DNA from: Amphiduros pacificus
Lineage: Eukaryota > Annelida > Polychaeta > Phyllodocida > Hesionidae
Direction: 5' to 3'
Assembly (NCBI GenBank): GCA_949316495.1
Contig: OX439004.1
Location: forward strand, 34,540,904-34,604,903
Length of the DNA: 64,000 nucleotides
Below the pieces are notes generated by a model that was not told the origin of the DNA, searched no databases, and was given only the letters and a program-made list of their open reading frames with translations. A program made the position numbers and the translations under genes. Shown here piece by piece: positions 34,310 through 48,540 of this stretch; positions within the stretch are counted from its first letter, which is position 1, and each line of letters opens with the position of its first letter.

Positions 34310-35874
34310 GGAGCATTGGGACACATCTTGATATCAAATAGAGATTTAGAGGCCAACAATTTGTTTGATTTATCAAGAATGAGCATGAACTAGAAAAGTC
34401 CTGCATGATTCTACCCTGACTCCAATTAGTCATGCACAGCTTTTGGGTGGCCTTATTTTATTCTATTTAATTCATGCATGATACAACTATTTGTATAACC
34501 TTACCATGCTCTTTGAAGAGCACATGCCAAAAGCAAGCATAAACATCACTACATGTTGTTTTCACAGATCCTGTTTACTAGAAGATCTCATAGTACACAG
34601 GATCCTTACTATTAACATAGATATTAGTCTCTGGTATTATATTCTCCATCAACATGTTCAATATAAGAAGAAGACTGACAAAATCATGTGAAAATGGGAT
34701 GAGTACGAGTGTGGACGGGTAAAGTGGCTGGTCCCCGGTGATTAATGGCTCACGGTCACTAGGTCCCTGTCAGCCCTCAGGCCTCTTCTGAACTCACATT
34801 TTTTTGGCAGTACTTCTTTCCTGTTTGGCGTGGAGTGTCACACTTTGAGGCTTCCTTGCGTCATTGATGATTTTCGCAGGTTTCGTTGAAGGTTTTTTTT
34901 AAAAGTGGGAGATGACCTTTTTTAGGGAGGTGGCAAAAAATACTTAAGACATGTACATGGTGAGATGCTCATCCAAAGTGATTAAAACATGTGGTGCTGC
35001 TTGTCGTATTTCTCGGTGTAGGAGAATCTCAAATTCATCACTTTCATGAAAGAAAACCATAAAAAATGTTTGTTTAAATATCACTCAAAAAATGGAGCTT
35101 AGTTTTGAGTGCTCAGTAAAATTGTGATAAATAATTCATAGGATTATATTCGCATTTGAGTCAGAATGAACTAAATTATGGAAGGAAAGTTTGGGAGACG
35201 GCCAAAGCATGACACAGATTAGCTGGGAATGCATGAAGTATGGAGAGCATTGGGGACGGCAGAGAGAGCTGGGACGTGTAGAGAGGTGGAGAGTGCCGGT
35301 GATCAATAAACACACCTCATGCTGGTAGCTAGAGCGTGGAGTAAGGAGATAAACGGTGGTCACTTCTATCAGCTGACTGTGTCATCATGGCCCAGCATGT
35401 ATGTGTGTGGACAGGTGTTGAGGGCATGACTGGGCAACTCAGGTGGAAAGCCATTGGCCTGATAACATCAGATAGCGGAAAGATTTCAAGGATTTGGTCA
35501 CCCTGGGCGTGTGAGGAGTTCTGTTAAGCATTGAAAGCACAGGTGCTTCAGGTACTTTATGACCAAAGAGGTGTGAAATGTGAAAAAGATAAAGAGAAAA
35601 AATAACAATAAAGCAGGCAAAGTCTCCGGGTCAAATACCTCCTCAGAAAACCTGGGTCTATATTAAATGGTGAACAGCTCCGAATGTGTCAGAAATTGGC
35701 CCTTATATTTATTATCAAAATAGAGTTTATTGTTATTGGTTCAATGTATGCAATGTGAATGGTAAAATATTTCTGAAGTTTATCATGTTTATTCAGGGTA
35801 GATGTGGATCTGGGCTCTGGTTTCATCTATTTATCAGACCAGCAGATGTCTGCATTAAACAATGATACAGCAGT
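34310..35874. other. Single-copy DNA, no gene seen
   Basis: Mixed AT-rich DNA. Open stretches at 34491-34691 (plus) and 35136-35363 (minus) show no recognisable domain or splice context. Confidence 0.5.
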
Positions 35875-36232
35875 GTATATATGAACATCTCCACTACCGT
35901 ATAGTCCCCATTAAACATCTCCACTACCATATTATCCCCAGTAAAAATATCCACTACCCTATTATCCTCAGTGAACATCACCACTGCCATATTTTCCCCA
36001 GTAAACATCTGCACTACCATATTATCCTCAGTGAACATCACCACTACCACATTATCCCCAGTAAAGGTCTCCACTACCATATTATCCCCAGTAAACATCT
36101 CCACTACCATATTATCCCCAGTAAACATCTCCACTACCATATTATCCTCAGTAAACATCTCCACTTTCCTATTATCCCCAGTAAACATCTCCACTGCCAT
36201 ATTATCCCCAGTAAACATCTCCACTACCGAGG
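35875..36232. repeat. Minisatellite, 30-bp unit, 12 copies
   Basis: The unit combines AGTAAACATCTCCACTACCA and TATTATCCCC. The 30-bp spacing is exact. Because 30 is a multiple of three, frames of 100-133 codons stay open on both strands with a 10-residue period. Substitutions fall without regard to codon position, which argues against coding. Confidence 0.95.
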
Positions 36233-37877
36233 CAATATTTAAGAGAAATATGGCATCAGGATGGTTGATATGATATTGATAAATATAGCTAAGTACCTAG
36301 GTATAAACATAGAAGAAATCTGACAAGATTCTGGCAGTCTGAAATCCATTATATAAGTGACCTCTGGAGTCGGAGGCTGAAATCTGGGGGAATATTCAAG
36401 TATTGTTGGGTGCCCCACACTTCCAGCCACTTAGCCTGAGATGCTTTCTGCAAACTACTTAGTGTTAAGGGTCGTGTGAACAAATGCCTGGGTTTTTGGA
36501 TTGTCAAGACTAAAGTAGTACTATCTGTACCAAAAGATTTGTGAAATTAAGAAATATATATGTGTACAATTATGAATATTTTTTTATGAAAAAAAGTTTA
36601 TATTTTGGAAACATTACTGATTGGTGTGTGTGGAATTGAACTTGTTGAAGGAAAGTATGATTGACAGGTATTGAATGATTGACAGGTGACTGTTTGATTG
36701 ACAGGTGAACAGGGCATGTCATGTTGCAGGGGGTTATAATGACCAGCCCTGGGGCAGACAACCCCTGGGAGGAGTGGTGACCCCTGGTGGGTGAAGTGAC
36801 CCTTAAGTGCCAGCAGGTCAAATATTAACCTCCTGTCCGCCCCTCCCCTGCAGATGGGTCATCTCACTCTCTCTATAAACATAAATATATATATATATAG
36901 AGAGAGAGAGATAGGTCTTACTGCATAGATAACCTTGATATTAATGAACAAGATAGAAATCAAATCAGGCCAATTTTCAGTGTAATGTACATAAGATTGA
37001 CCTCTTATCATGATTATTTTGAGTACACCCTGTATTAGAGTTAATTAAATTGGATCATTTTCTGGTGCTTCAAACCCTTTTTTGTGATTAAATTAGGATC
37101 ATATTCATGATGACATATGATGTTCAGATCACAATCAAAGTCAAATACAGTGTGAAGTTCTTTGACATGTTTATACTGAGCTTGTATGATACTTGTATGA
37201 TTGAGTGCATTGGATGGCTTTGAAAGAGGAGAAAGGGAGATCATAGTGAAGAGGTGGCTGAGATTTAGCTGAGACATATCAGAGACATGATAGAGACGTA
37301 CCTCATGTCCTGAGATAGAGAGAGGCTGGTACTGGTGGGACTGGGGTGAACAGAACAAAGGATAATGCTAACCATCTAACCATACACAGGAAGGGGGAGA
37401 CACAAATATTGTTTTCTTCATGATTCTATTTGAATAGGCCTAGGTGATGAACTTCATCTTAATCTCCTTGCTTTATATGATTTTTATATATTGTTCAATG
37501 TTACAAGTGTGCCTTTTTCATTGCCCCATATATCATTGAAGTAGTACTTGTAGTTGTAGACTGTTATGTTCTAGCAGACCTATCATTGCTCATGTACAGA
37601 GAGCAGCTTAGAAGCACTTACTCAAACCAAGGGCAGGGCACCAGCATACTACTTACCACTGATAACATTTTAGGCCATGCCATTGTGGAATTCGTCTGAA
37701 GGTCAAGTAACTTGATTTGTTGGCTACCAAGAACTATACATCAGACAATATGAGTTGAAAAGAAAGATACTTAGCCCCAGGAAGTTGCCAGACCTTTTCG
37801 TTATTGGTTGGCGGCCAGATTTTAAAGTGTAAGTGAAAATCATTGTTTGCAAAACTTCCATTGTGAACACCATTTAT
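36233..37877. other. Single-copy DNA with a compound microsatellite
   Basis: No gene is seen. A compound (AT)n(AG)n tract lies at about 36884-36912. It is preceded by CTCTCTCTATA, which can pair with its AG half, so a hairpin is possible. ATTGACAGGT is repeated three times near 36660-36705. The rest is unremarkable. Confidence 0.5.
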
Positions 37878-38308
37878 CTGCAGTGCCTAGTAGTTGCCAT
37901 GGTTCTCTCTGAGTCCCATTGTTTGCAGTGCCTAGTAGTTACCATGGTTCTCTCTGAGTCCCATTGTTTGCAGTGCCTAGTAGTTACCATGGTTCTCTCT
38001 GAGTCCCATCGTTTGCAGTGCCTAGTAGTTACCATGGTTCTCTCTGGGTCCCATTGTTTGCAGTGCCTAGTAGTTACCATGGTTCTCTCTGGGTCCCATT
38101 ATTTGCAGTGCCTAGTAGTTACCATGGTTCTCTCTGGGTCCCATTGTTTGCAGTGCCTAGTAGTAACCATTGCTCTATCTCTCTCTGAGTCCCATTGTTT
38201 GCAGTGCCTAGTAGTTACCATGGTTCTCTCTGGGTCCCATTGTTTGCAGTGCCTAGTAGTAACCATTGCTCTCTCTCTCTCTGAGTTCCATTGTTTGCAG
38301 TGCTGAGT
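37878..38308. repeat. Minisatellite, 45-bp unit, about 9 copies
   Basis: The unit combines GTTTGCAGTGCCTAGTAGTT and ACCATGGTTCTCTCTG. Two copies have an added CT-rich expansion (GCTCTCTCTCTCTCTGAG type). Because 45 is a multiple of three, the plus strand gives an open 157-codon frame with a 15-residue period. Each unit contains an X-box half-site followed by the palindrome CCATGG. This is not regarded as coding. Confidence 0.95.
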
Positions 38309-39680
38309 AGTTGGCCAGGTTTTTGACAGAGCCGTGCTGACCTCTTGCACCATGTACTGTGTGTACCAGGGATCTGACGGATCCAGCTCCCCGCCCACCC
38401 CAGCTCTAACCTCAACCTGGACCCCTTTTTACCCCCAATAACTATGATGACTTCGCAATGTGCTCCTCTACCAGTTTTGTTTTATTTACATGCTGAGTTT
38501 AAAATCACCTTCACATGTAACATGCCAGATGCTTTCAAACAAAGACATATTTGGTCTTTTGAAGGTGCTCTTGTGAAACATTAAGGATATCATGTGAAGC
38601 TAAATAAAGTTGGCACTGTCTTTGTTCTGTGTGTGTGTGAGGTGTGGTGAGAATGGTACCGATTTCTCTCTGAGGGAGGACCACACACCTAGGTGTGAAG
38701 GTATCAGAGAAGAGTGTGGCATTTTGGTAGATACATCAAAACTGTAAGCGGCGACATGCATCAGTAGATGTTAGACGATGGTGTGAATGCTAAGGTCCAT
38801 GCTTCACACCTATTAAGACATGTGGACGAGGGGCTATGCTTTCTCTCAGGTGAATGTCTGACCCTATGTGTGACACCCGACTTCATAGTTATACCTTAAA
38901 ACCCACTTTCCACACCTCTAGTTGTGAACATCTCACCAAGTTTGTCACACCTATATTGACTAATACAGTCCCATACCTGATGTGAGATACTGCCTCTCCT
39001 CCAGGTACAAATGTACGATTCAATATTTCCACAGCTAATATGAGACCCTATATTTAACCCCAGAGACTAGTCTCATTGCTGTTACATTGTACATCACACT
39101 TATTAAGAGAGTCCTACAAGTTTCCTGCCCCAGTTAAATGCCATTAAGGAGATTTTTATATCTACATCTGAATGTTTATTCAGCAAAGTCATCAGACATT
39201 CTTCAGAGATTAGTCATATTTTATGCACATGATAGCACATCCAATAATAACATGATAAAGTGATAAATAAAGAAATAATGTAACAAAAAAAAACAAACAC
39301 ATGAGTTATCAGTTCACATGATTTCTATTGTGTCTAACTGTGTGAGTGAGTTATTATGCTGATGACAGACTGGTATTATAGACTTGAGGATAGGGACGGC
39401 TGAGTGGATCACACTGGCACCTAGCCTGCGAACACCAACATGTGAGATCCTTGCAATCAATATGTGTAAATTAATGTATTCACAGATATTCAGCCAGACT
39501 CTGCAGAGACAAACGGACAAAACTGGGCGCCATTCTGTAGCTAATCACGTATTAATGCCTTAATATCCCCCGGATGACCTTGTATGTGGCCTTAACAAAG
39601 CTTAATGATAACAGCCTCCTTCGATCAGGGCAGCAATTCCCACACTGACCATACAGCCAGCTTAATTAGTTGTGTCCAGG

Positions 39681-39720
39681 CCTATTGTCTCCTATTGTTT
39701 CCCTATTGGTGGGCTATTGT
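39681..39720. promoter_or_regulatory. Four CTATTGT/G words in 40 bp (SOX-like)
   Basis: CCTATTGT (39681), CCTATTGT (39691), CCTATTGG (39702) and GCTATTGT (39713) are spaced by about 10 bp, one helical turn. ATTGT is the core of SOX-type HMG sites (ACAAT on the other strand). It could equally be a tiny 10-bp tandem duplication. Low confidence. Confidence 0.25.
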
Positions 39721-42700
39721 TGACCTGTTATTTCAAGCAGTGACCACTGTTCAGGTCTCCCGAGTGACCGCAGTATTGTCACTAACTGTCCCTTTAATGA
39801 CTGCTTTTATTTCCATCACTGTATTTTGCAAACAGTGACATGCTAACTGGTCCCATGAAAGGGTGAATAATTATTGTGAAAAATAGTGTGACGTTTATGA
39901 CAAAGAAGGTCTTATTAAGGGAATAATGAAGGGCTTTGTTTATTTGTATCTGCAAGTAATGGAGACCACAAGTTTAGTTCCAAATCATATTTGATGATTT
40001 TAGCATTGAATGACGGCCATAAATCAAACTCTCGCCCAGCTGCTAAATATGTTTGGAATGAAAGTGAGTAATAAATGAAAGATTCCAGTCATTATAGCTA
40101 TATTATTGATACTGAATCAAGAATAATCAAGAATAAATAGTACCAACACAGAATGTGTATGTAGTGTATGAAGACATATTAGTTGGTTAGTTAATTCTCA
40201 CAGGATGGAGGAAGATGAAAGGGCTGACCTCAGTCGACTTAAGATATGTAAGATTAGTGTCGGATAATCCTACGACCTCAAAATGCTGGGGATTAGTAGG
40301 GGATGAATCAGGTCCTACCTCCCAGGTTGTGAGATCAGATAGACACGACACAGATGATAGGTAAGTTATTGTTATACCACCCAGAATGCAACAATCTTAA
40401 CACTCTCTCTCAAAGTGGAGAAAGAAAATAACATAATTGTACAGCTTAACCCTTTGCATCAAATCGTTATATATACAGTTGTTTCCCCCCTTATCTTACA
40501 AAGATATAGCAATAATTGCTTGAAATATTTGTGCAGCCACCTTTATACATGTATACACACATATATATACATGTGTGTGTGTGTGTGTGTGTGACTTGGG
40601 ATCATGTGATGATAGAGAAGTTGGAGCAGAGTAAGTAACATGTGTTGAGGAGGGGGGTCCGGAGGAAGGGGTGCAGAGGAGGGTGGTAAAGCCATGGGGG
40701 AATATCAGGGTGGAAGTGACAGATGCTACAAAGAGGAACACACCAACTGTCACTGAATCAAAACCAAATGCTCCCTCAATAATCTCAAACACCACTCTAC
40801 CCATAAATAACTTCTCCCTTTCAGAATTAAATTTGTTCTTTTTTAGACATTTTTTCTCAGTATAAATGAAGTGAGCAGCGTTCAGGTCTATGATTTGAAA
40901 AGAAATTGATGCTTATATTTTTCCACCTCATAATATTAGGGTACACGACTTATTATTTTTTTCAGTAGAGTGAGGCTTTCAGGAAAAGAGGAAATGTTAT
41001 ACAACATTTTAAAAGGTCTCCATTGTTAGTGAGTTCCTTTACAACCACAAGAGAGAGAGAGGGTGAAAAAATAGGAAGTATGAACTCGGCATGAATAGTC
41101 ATTGACATTTTAATCGCACTTGTCATTGCTGAGGGGCCAGAAAGGATCGTGAATAAAATGTTTGATTTGTAAGAGAGACTATTTACCCCGGACACCTGTG
41201 TGGTTTTTGGCACACATTAAATAATATTGTTGACAAAGTGACATTGTATCAAATTGCTTTTCAATAACAATTTTTTTCTTCAAAATTTAACATTAGATAC
41301 ACTTATTTCAAGACAAGAACATTGATCTGTGGGCTGATCTGTAATATGAGATTTTAAAATTCCAGTAACTAGAAAAAAAAATTGACAAAAAAAGAGTAAA
41401 ATCAAATTTGAAATGTGAACGTTTGAAATCAGCGATGACAAGCCTGCCATCTGTTGATCAGTTTGGTCGACACCAATTATCCCACAGAGAATGTTCCCAC
41501 ATCTGCAGAATCCCAATTTGTTATTTTAGATATGACACTGTAATTTTCTGATGAATGGTAATAAAACGGCACCTGTTGAAACACACATGGGAGGTACTTC
41601 ACAGCAATTTTTTGCCATTTTAATTTAGTGATGTGAAAATAATGGGTTCTATCATATACTGCGTACAACCCTTGCCAAATGCCAGGGTGAACATTTGAAG
41701 AGCACTTGGCAGTGGTGAATGATTTATCTTTTCAAATATCTTCAAGATTTTATCATATTAACAGTAGTTACAGTACCTATTTATGGGACAGAGATGAAGG
41801 GGTCAAAACTTAGATTTAGAATCGTTTAGTTTATATATTTTCCTTGAAGCACAATCATGACTTTTTTCAACATAGGAGTGAAAATGTCAATTAATTCATT
41901 TTTAAAAACAGTAAATAAACACAGGGATATAGCAGCTTTGTAGAATCATAATATTGTATCATATTATTGAAAGATGGCAGTCAATGGGTTAATATGAGAG
42001 GAAGACCACAAGGTAACACACAAAGCAGAGGAACAGACTGTCTGAAGTGGTATACAGTTACAATTAAACAGAGATATGAGAGGGGGGCACAGAGATGTTA
42101 CCGTGAGAGATGACCTGACCTTGTAAGTGGGATGACCTGACCTTTTTGCAGGGGTGACCTTGCCAGCCCAGCTTGATGAGAGCAGATCTGAGGGGGGCAC
42201 ATGTGGATATATTGACACATTTTAGTTCCTCTATCATTTTGCCTTGCAGATCTAGCCATCTTGCAATATTTAATTGTAATTTTAGTCCCGTGCTGACAAT
42301 TACACTGACAAGGAACGTAATGCGGAGCACCTAAAAACAGATAAGATCAGAAATGAGTTGATGAAAGGAAGCAGATACAAGACACTTGATAAGCAGGGAC
42401 AAGATTGTACTGTTCATGAATGGAAAATTGTCTACTGCCATAATTGAAAACCATACCAAACGGTTTAACATTTGTGTTAGGACTGAACTTTCCCTGCAAA
42501 TGATAGGATAGAGTGGAAGTTTAAACAAAGAGCTGTATTCAACAAAATACAAGCTTATTTTTTATGAATTCTGGGCTATGCTGAAATTGGAGTGAGAACT
42601 TTTCTTCAAATCTTACATGATTTCCCTACAGATTGTGTGGATTAAGGCAGATTAAGGCAGATTATTGTATTTAGACTGCTGAGCACGTGCAGACTGCTCT

Positions 42701-42899
42701 CCGGCTGATGAAGCAACATGTCCTGGATGTGAGGACCCAGCCCAGCAGAGAGCATCAGCAATGCAGACAGCCACAGTCCACTCCTACTATTATAACATCT
42801 TCACCATTTTTTGCATGTCTCAAGAGATGATATTTTCAAGAATACACTTAATCAAGGTTAGCAACATCTGACACTGCTGTTTGTTATGAACCATTTCAA

Positions 42900-42913
42900 G
42901 TTACCATGGTAAC
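42900..42913. promoter_or_regulatory. Perfect palindromic X-box-like site
   Basis: GTTACCATGGTAAC is a 14-bp perfect palindrome and matches the RFX X-box pattern at both half-sites. It lies in single-copy DNA with no exon called nearby. Confidence 0.4.
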
Positions 42914-45900
42914 CAGCATTTATGCTATGGATGGTCAGGCTGCTGTGTTCCAAGGTTCACACGCCATTCCCAGTGCGCAGAGTGTGCACTCAGAGTGTGC
43001 ACTCGTCCATCCCGACCCTGGTTTAGGTAATTCCCTCAGTGTCTTGCTCCGACAAAGATTTTCTTGGCACATGTTGCAAGAATTTGATGCAGCCTCTCCA
43101 TGGGTGTGTGAAGCATCAGAGCAATTGGGCCCAGATGTGTGAAACACGTGTAGCAAATTAAGCACTGAATATTAGGTGACAATTTTGCCATCATTTTGTG
43201 GTCTGATGGGGGAAAAATGGGCACACATGGCCAGCATCACACGTCTGTCTGTGGGATAGGGTGCACGGCTGGCCACTGGGGTACTTTAGTGCGTGTTGAC
43301 TTCAGTCAGTATTTGGCTATTGCTATCAACAATAGTAATTCTACGAAAAATGCACTTTATTTTGCTTCATTATGTATATTTTTGCAGAAATTATGGGATG
43401 TGATTTTGGGCGATACAAGGAAAATATTATGCAAAATTGGATGATCAAAATTGCACTGTAGTTAACCCATAGATTATGCATAAATTGACTTAATGATATA
43501 TCAGTGAACACAAATATGAAATCCCGGATAGAATAATAGCATTGTGGTGCCACGTTGGCTAAGCGAGAGAAGGATCTCTCGTCCATTATGGCATATTTCA
43601 TATAATTGTTGCAAATGCCAAGCATACAATGAACATAACGCAACACTGCCCCCGTAAATATCAAGTACATTTCACATGATTTGAAAATGTTTTCTGAGTT
43701 ATGGAATCAACATGATTTGGCTGTGTTTATATGGATTTTCAAATTTGGAAATCAATTTTTTACAGGAAATGTCTCATTAGGACACAATGTTGTCAAAAAT
43801 ACATTAAAATTTTACATGATAATCATGATAAATGCATTGTCTGCCACTAAAAGCCATGTGAAAATGTCCTTATAATGGGGGGTTAGGTGAAGTTCTGGTT
43901 AGTCCACTACATGTGGGGTGCCTGCCTTTTTTAGACTTATTTTTGGACTTATTGCAGATCATTTGTTAATTTATTCTTTTTTGTAAAGTAGATCTTTTTT
44001 GTAATCATGTGATGGGCATTATTCACATAGCATTAAACAATATGTAAACAATGAATAATGACAAAATTGCTGCATTTACTCAAAATATTTTAAAATCATA
44101 GATTTGTTTGAAACCCAGAATCAAAACAAAATGAACACACTATTGACTTGAAACACCAGACTGGCAGTAGTATGTCATCATAAACAGTTTTGCCCTTGTA
44201 ACCTTGACAGCAGTTTTGTGATGGGGGTAAATCCAGGATCTAGGGAGATAAACAAGAGTAAAACAATGCAAATTGTTGATAAAGGCAGATCAAATTGCTG
44301 AAATTGTTTAAACCTGAAAGATTCTGTCGTGACTTTGGTCTGTAAGCAAGCCTTGTGGCACATGTTTGAGATAAAAATTATAATATGAAATTAGAGTGGC
44401 TCTTTGTTAGAGATTATACCAATGGCAGATGAAATTTTAGCGAGTTGAAATATGTTAGTGCTATTTGAAAATTTCCTGAAGAATGAACAAATCATTTAGT
44501 ACATGTTATTTTCTGAGGATTTCAACAAATTGAGAGGACAAATAAAACAAGATTATCATATCTTAGGTGGTGTCTGTTATCATGGTTATAATGACACAAC
44601 TTACATCTATAGGAGAAGGGAGCAGGGTTGACATTTCCCTGTCATTACTAAGAATAGCATCAACCCACAGCACGAGGAGTCATCATTTGGGCAGGTCACG
44701 CAGCACGAAGAGTCATCATTGGGAAGGTCACGCTGGCAGTGCATACTTTGTACTTCATGTGATCCATGAAATATGCAAGCGACAGGGCTGGATGCTCTAC
44801 ATGCATGCGTGAAAGTGACATCCATGATGAAAGTGACATCCCTGAAAATGGACATCCACCTATCATGGGAAACATACAACAATTGCTATGTAGAGATTTT
44901 TGAAACACTAGTGTCACTAGTGATATTTTATAATATATTACTTTTATACATTGAAGTATGAAGAATAAAAAATACATTTAAAAGATGTTATTTTGAAAAA
45001 AATATCTTTGGAAAATGAAGCTTTTATTTTTTATTTTTTGTTATGACACAGTTAAAGGGTTAGTCATGTTCATGTTTGACACCTAAGGAGAAAATTGACA
45101 TTGATATATAGGCAAGGCAAAGGGTTAAATTCCATTCTCCTCCTTGTGAATATAAATTTCTTCCTTTATGAACATAAATAGCTATTAAGAAATTACACAT
45201 GGTCCATTAGACAATGTGTAGAAATCTGCATTTTTGTGAGATTTTCATGTATTATAATCCAGAGCACAAGACAGATATGTATGAGATAGGGTCTGTTAAA
45301 GTTATTATTTCACAGTTTCATGATGAAATTGGAGTTGCCTGCTGTGTACAGGGGAAATTAGAGACTTTATGACTGAGTTATCACCATCTGGTGAATAATC
45401 ACAAATGGACGTCCCTCGAGCATACATGAGCATACATTCTGAGAGTGAGCATCTACAGAATCCAACAAAATCCATCAACATCCAAACTCAATACTGCATT
45501 AATTAGTTAATACTGGCAAGAATATATCAGATCTCAATTTCATGAAAACATAATTTGACTACAAGCAGTTCTGTAGTATAAATACATATCTACAATATTT
45601 ATTTATGTCTGAATGTTTGGTTTGTTCAAAAGTGGGCCAATTTAACTTATTTCCTAGAACTTGGATTTTCATTCTTTCCATGCATCGATCACAATTTCTG
45701 TTAGAAATGTGTTGGTCAAAGGCCAATTTGGTTGCCACGAAACTCGGGTTATGTTGTCACTGTATCCTATGAAAGCCCACTGATATAGTGGGCCAAATAT
45801 GTCTGTATAGAACCACAAATTAAGATATTTGCCTGTTGATAAATCATTACGTATACAAGAGAGACCTGGTTGGAATTGGTGATATGGATTTTTGCCATCA

Positions 45901-46530
45901 ATCTTATAGGATTTATGCCAGAATCCAAGCGGCCGGCCATAGAGTGAGCAGTGTATAATACAGTGGCAGATATCTTGTATTATGCATCAGCCCAGCATGT
46001 GCTGAAATGTCAATGGTGTCATAAGCCAAATACGGCACAATCTCACATTTTCAATATATTCTAGGGGATAATCTTTCTGGCCGGGCTGGTGATGGAAAAA
46101 GATGAATGCAACATTTCTGTTATTGTTAGGATAAATATATTCATATAAATATCCATCTGTAAGGCATAATTACAGACAATTTATTACATTATTTTGAAAA
46201 CAATATGCCAGTTGTACAAAAACAACATCTAGAGATGCAAACAATAATACTCTATAATTGCAGTGATCATGTAGTAAATTATAAAAACCTGGCAGTTATA
46301 TATAAATGGGAGATTTGGTATTCCTGTTACATACATCATATATGATAAATTGTGGTGGGTCAGAGGCAACACAGTCAGGGGCCAACTCTGGAAATATGAT
46401 TTCCGGACAGATTTGGGGATTGACTAAACATGAGATGAAGAGGGTGAAATCAAGGTCCCTCATCTATTAATGTCACTGTGCAAACACCAAATATTGGATT
46501 GTCTCATTCACTTCAGGCCAGTTTGGACAT

Positions 46531-46626
46531 TTTGACCAATCAGGCAGCTCATTGCCATTTACTGCGACCCTCATGTTCTGTTTGACCAATCCAAATTATT
46601 CTGTATAACCATGATATGCTGATTGG
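46531..46626. promoter_or_regulatory. Cluster of three CCAAT boxes
   Basis: TTTGACCAAT occurs at 46531-46540 and again at 46581-46590, exactly 50 bp apart, and GATTGG (CCAATC on the other strand) lies at 46621-46626. Clustered CCAAT boxes are typical of NF-Y-bound promoters. No exon with good splice sites is recognised beside it, so promoter function is only inferred. Confidence 0.3.
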
Positions 46627-48390
46627 AAGAGACAACAATATTAAGTCTTGGCTGGGGGAAGATGTGCCTCTCACAACAAGATCATATTTTCTATGAAGGA
46701 AGTCATTTTTATGATAAATTTCTGGTAAACTGATGGCGTTGTTCTTTTGTGAGATCTTAATCAAGATTTTTTCAAATGATGTTGATTAAAATGGATTCTT
46801 GCTAATGGAGTGCAAGACAATACAAAATTAATGTGATTTCATTTAGTTCAAATAATTACATTCTAAAATTTAAGTGTCCTTTGTTTGAATGTGAAATTAC
46901 GCTGTAATGATGTCAAAAACCTTGATCACACAAATTCCACACAAAGTTTAAGAAAATTATTATCAATATGAAAAAATGCCCATTTTTCATCTTGATATTG
47001 AGGGGTCTAAGAGCAGTGTGGCAAAAATGATGAAACAGTTCTTTGACAGATTATCTAGTTATGCATAATCTTCTATAATCCAAGATTAAATCCTTAATCA
47101 GCTGGATGATGCCTGATACGTGGCGAGGGGCATTGCATAACCCCCTGAGGGCATGATGGGAGAGAGATAGGATTTCTTGCTGACATGTGTACTTCTTAAT
47201 GCCTGCTACAGGGTTATGTAACTAATATTGTGTATATTATAATCAGGGTAATCCATCATGCTGCCAGAGTGTCCAATTAATGATAATATCATCTTGAATT
47301 ATAGTATGATGGCATTATGTGAGATTGGGTTAATCTCGAGATGGGGGTCATATTTCAACATACTAGATATATCAGTTTAGATTCTGGTTGTGATGGAAAA
47401 GTCAAGGCCTTGATGGGAATAAATTCCTCCTGTGTATGACATGAAAAGCCTAACTCACTTTGGGCATGTAATTTAAATCTGTCTTTTATTTCTTATTCAA
47501 GATTTGGCCATGTTTTTTGCAATTACTCAATTTTCTCTCATGAAATGATAAAGAGAAAATATTCAAATTATATTCCAATCAATCGTGTTTCATAATATGC
47601 TTCAAATATATTGAGGGAATCTCAGGGAAAGTTAATTTCCTGCAGTGACTTTGTCCCAAAAGTTCAAGGGTTGCAGTTTCTTTATTGATTATTCTATTTG
47701 GATCAATCTTTTATGAGAAATTGACAGCCAAATTGATTGCATCCGGGTTGCAGGTTTCTCCACTCTCAAACCTGATTCGAAATGTGTGAAGATTTTAATT
47801 GGGAGTTTCTCATAAAAAATGGGATTTGTGGAAGATGTTCACAGTGTAAATGAGAGAGATTTATGGGCTGGGTGAAGGTGTAGAGTAAATCTATTTCTAG
47901 GATTGGGGGTGTGGTATTGATCACAAGCCAATTTAAAGTGCACTGTTTATGTTGTTATAGGTTTAGCACAGTTTGTATTAAATAGCCTCTTGTTTACTAA
48001 ATCACTGGCCAAGATTTACTAAGAAAACACATCAGATGGCTAATAAATGGGGCTAATTGGATCAGGAGATATGGCCATGTTGGAGTCCATCTTGTCAGCA
48101 TAGGGTTTCACCCACATTAGTATGAAACAATCCGTCTCATGAGAGATCTGTCAAAATGTCCTGAGAAAAAGAGAAATAATTCTGCAAGAAACAACAGAAC
48201 TATTTATTTTTACATCAATTTAGTATTTATCTTTATGGTGTAAATTAAGATCAGCAACATTAATCAGCTCTAGCCACCTCATATGGTTAAATATAGATAT
48301 GATTAAAAAGGTCACCCAGGGTCATTATGTGGTCATATTCTGTCAGGCATGATGGGGAAGGTCACAGTTTTTCTGCATGACAGAAAAGGT

Positions 48391-48540
48391 CACCAGTGGA
48401 CATGCAATACTGAATGGAATCACCAGTGGACATGCATGACCGAATGAAGTCACCATTGGCCATGCATGACCGAATAGAACCACCAGTGGCCATGCATGAC
48501 TGAAGAGAGTCACCAGTGGCCATTCATGATCAAATGAGTG
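48391..48540. repeat. 30-bp tandem repeat, 5 copies
   Basis: The unit begins CACCAGTGGCCATGCATGAC and is followed by a GAAT-rich part. Spacing is exactly 30 bp from 48391. The copies are clearly diverged. Confidence 0.9.

Larger units (their letters stand above)
38309..48390. other. 10-kb array-free AT-rich region
   Basis: This is the second long stretch without a minisatellite. It includes a (TG)n tract at about 40571-40593 and small palindromes such as CACTAGTG and TCACTAGTGA at 44906-44923. Open stretches on both strands are short and unrecognised; a 78-codon plus frame at 42906-43142 overlaps the palindrome at 42900 and ends before any good donor. Several parts (39580-39840, 45640-46050, 47080-47350) have the mixed, non-repetitive look of conserved non-coding DNA. 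That remains unproven without alignment. Confidence 0.4.

Noticed and set aside
35823-36273. Periodic frames on both strands
   Set aside because: A product of the 30-bp unit. Changes between units ignore codon position.
37833-38398. 157-codon plus frame and minus-strand partners
   Set aside because: A product of the 45-bp unit, with a 15-residue period and no independent coding sign.
42906-43142. 78-codon plus frame as an exon
   Set aside because: It begins inside the palindrome at 42900. The upstream acceptor-like TTTCCCTACAG (about 42621-42631) leads to a stop in the frame required by the phase-1 donor at 31160.
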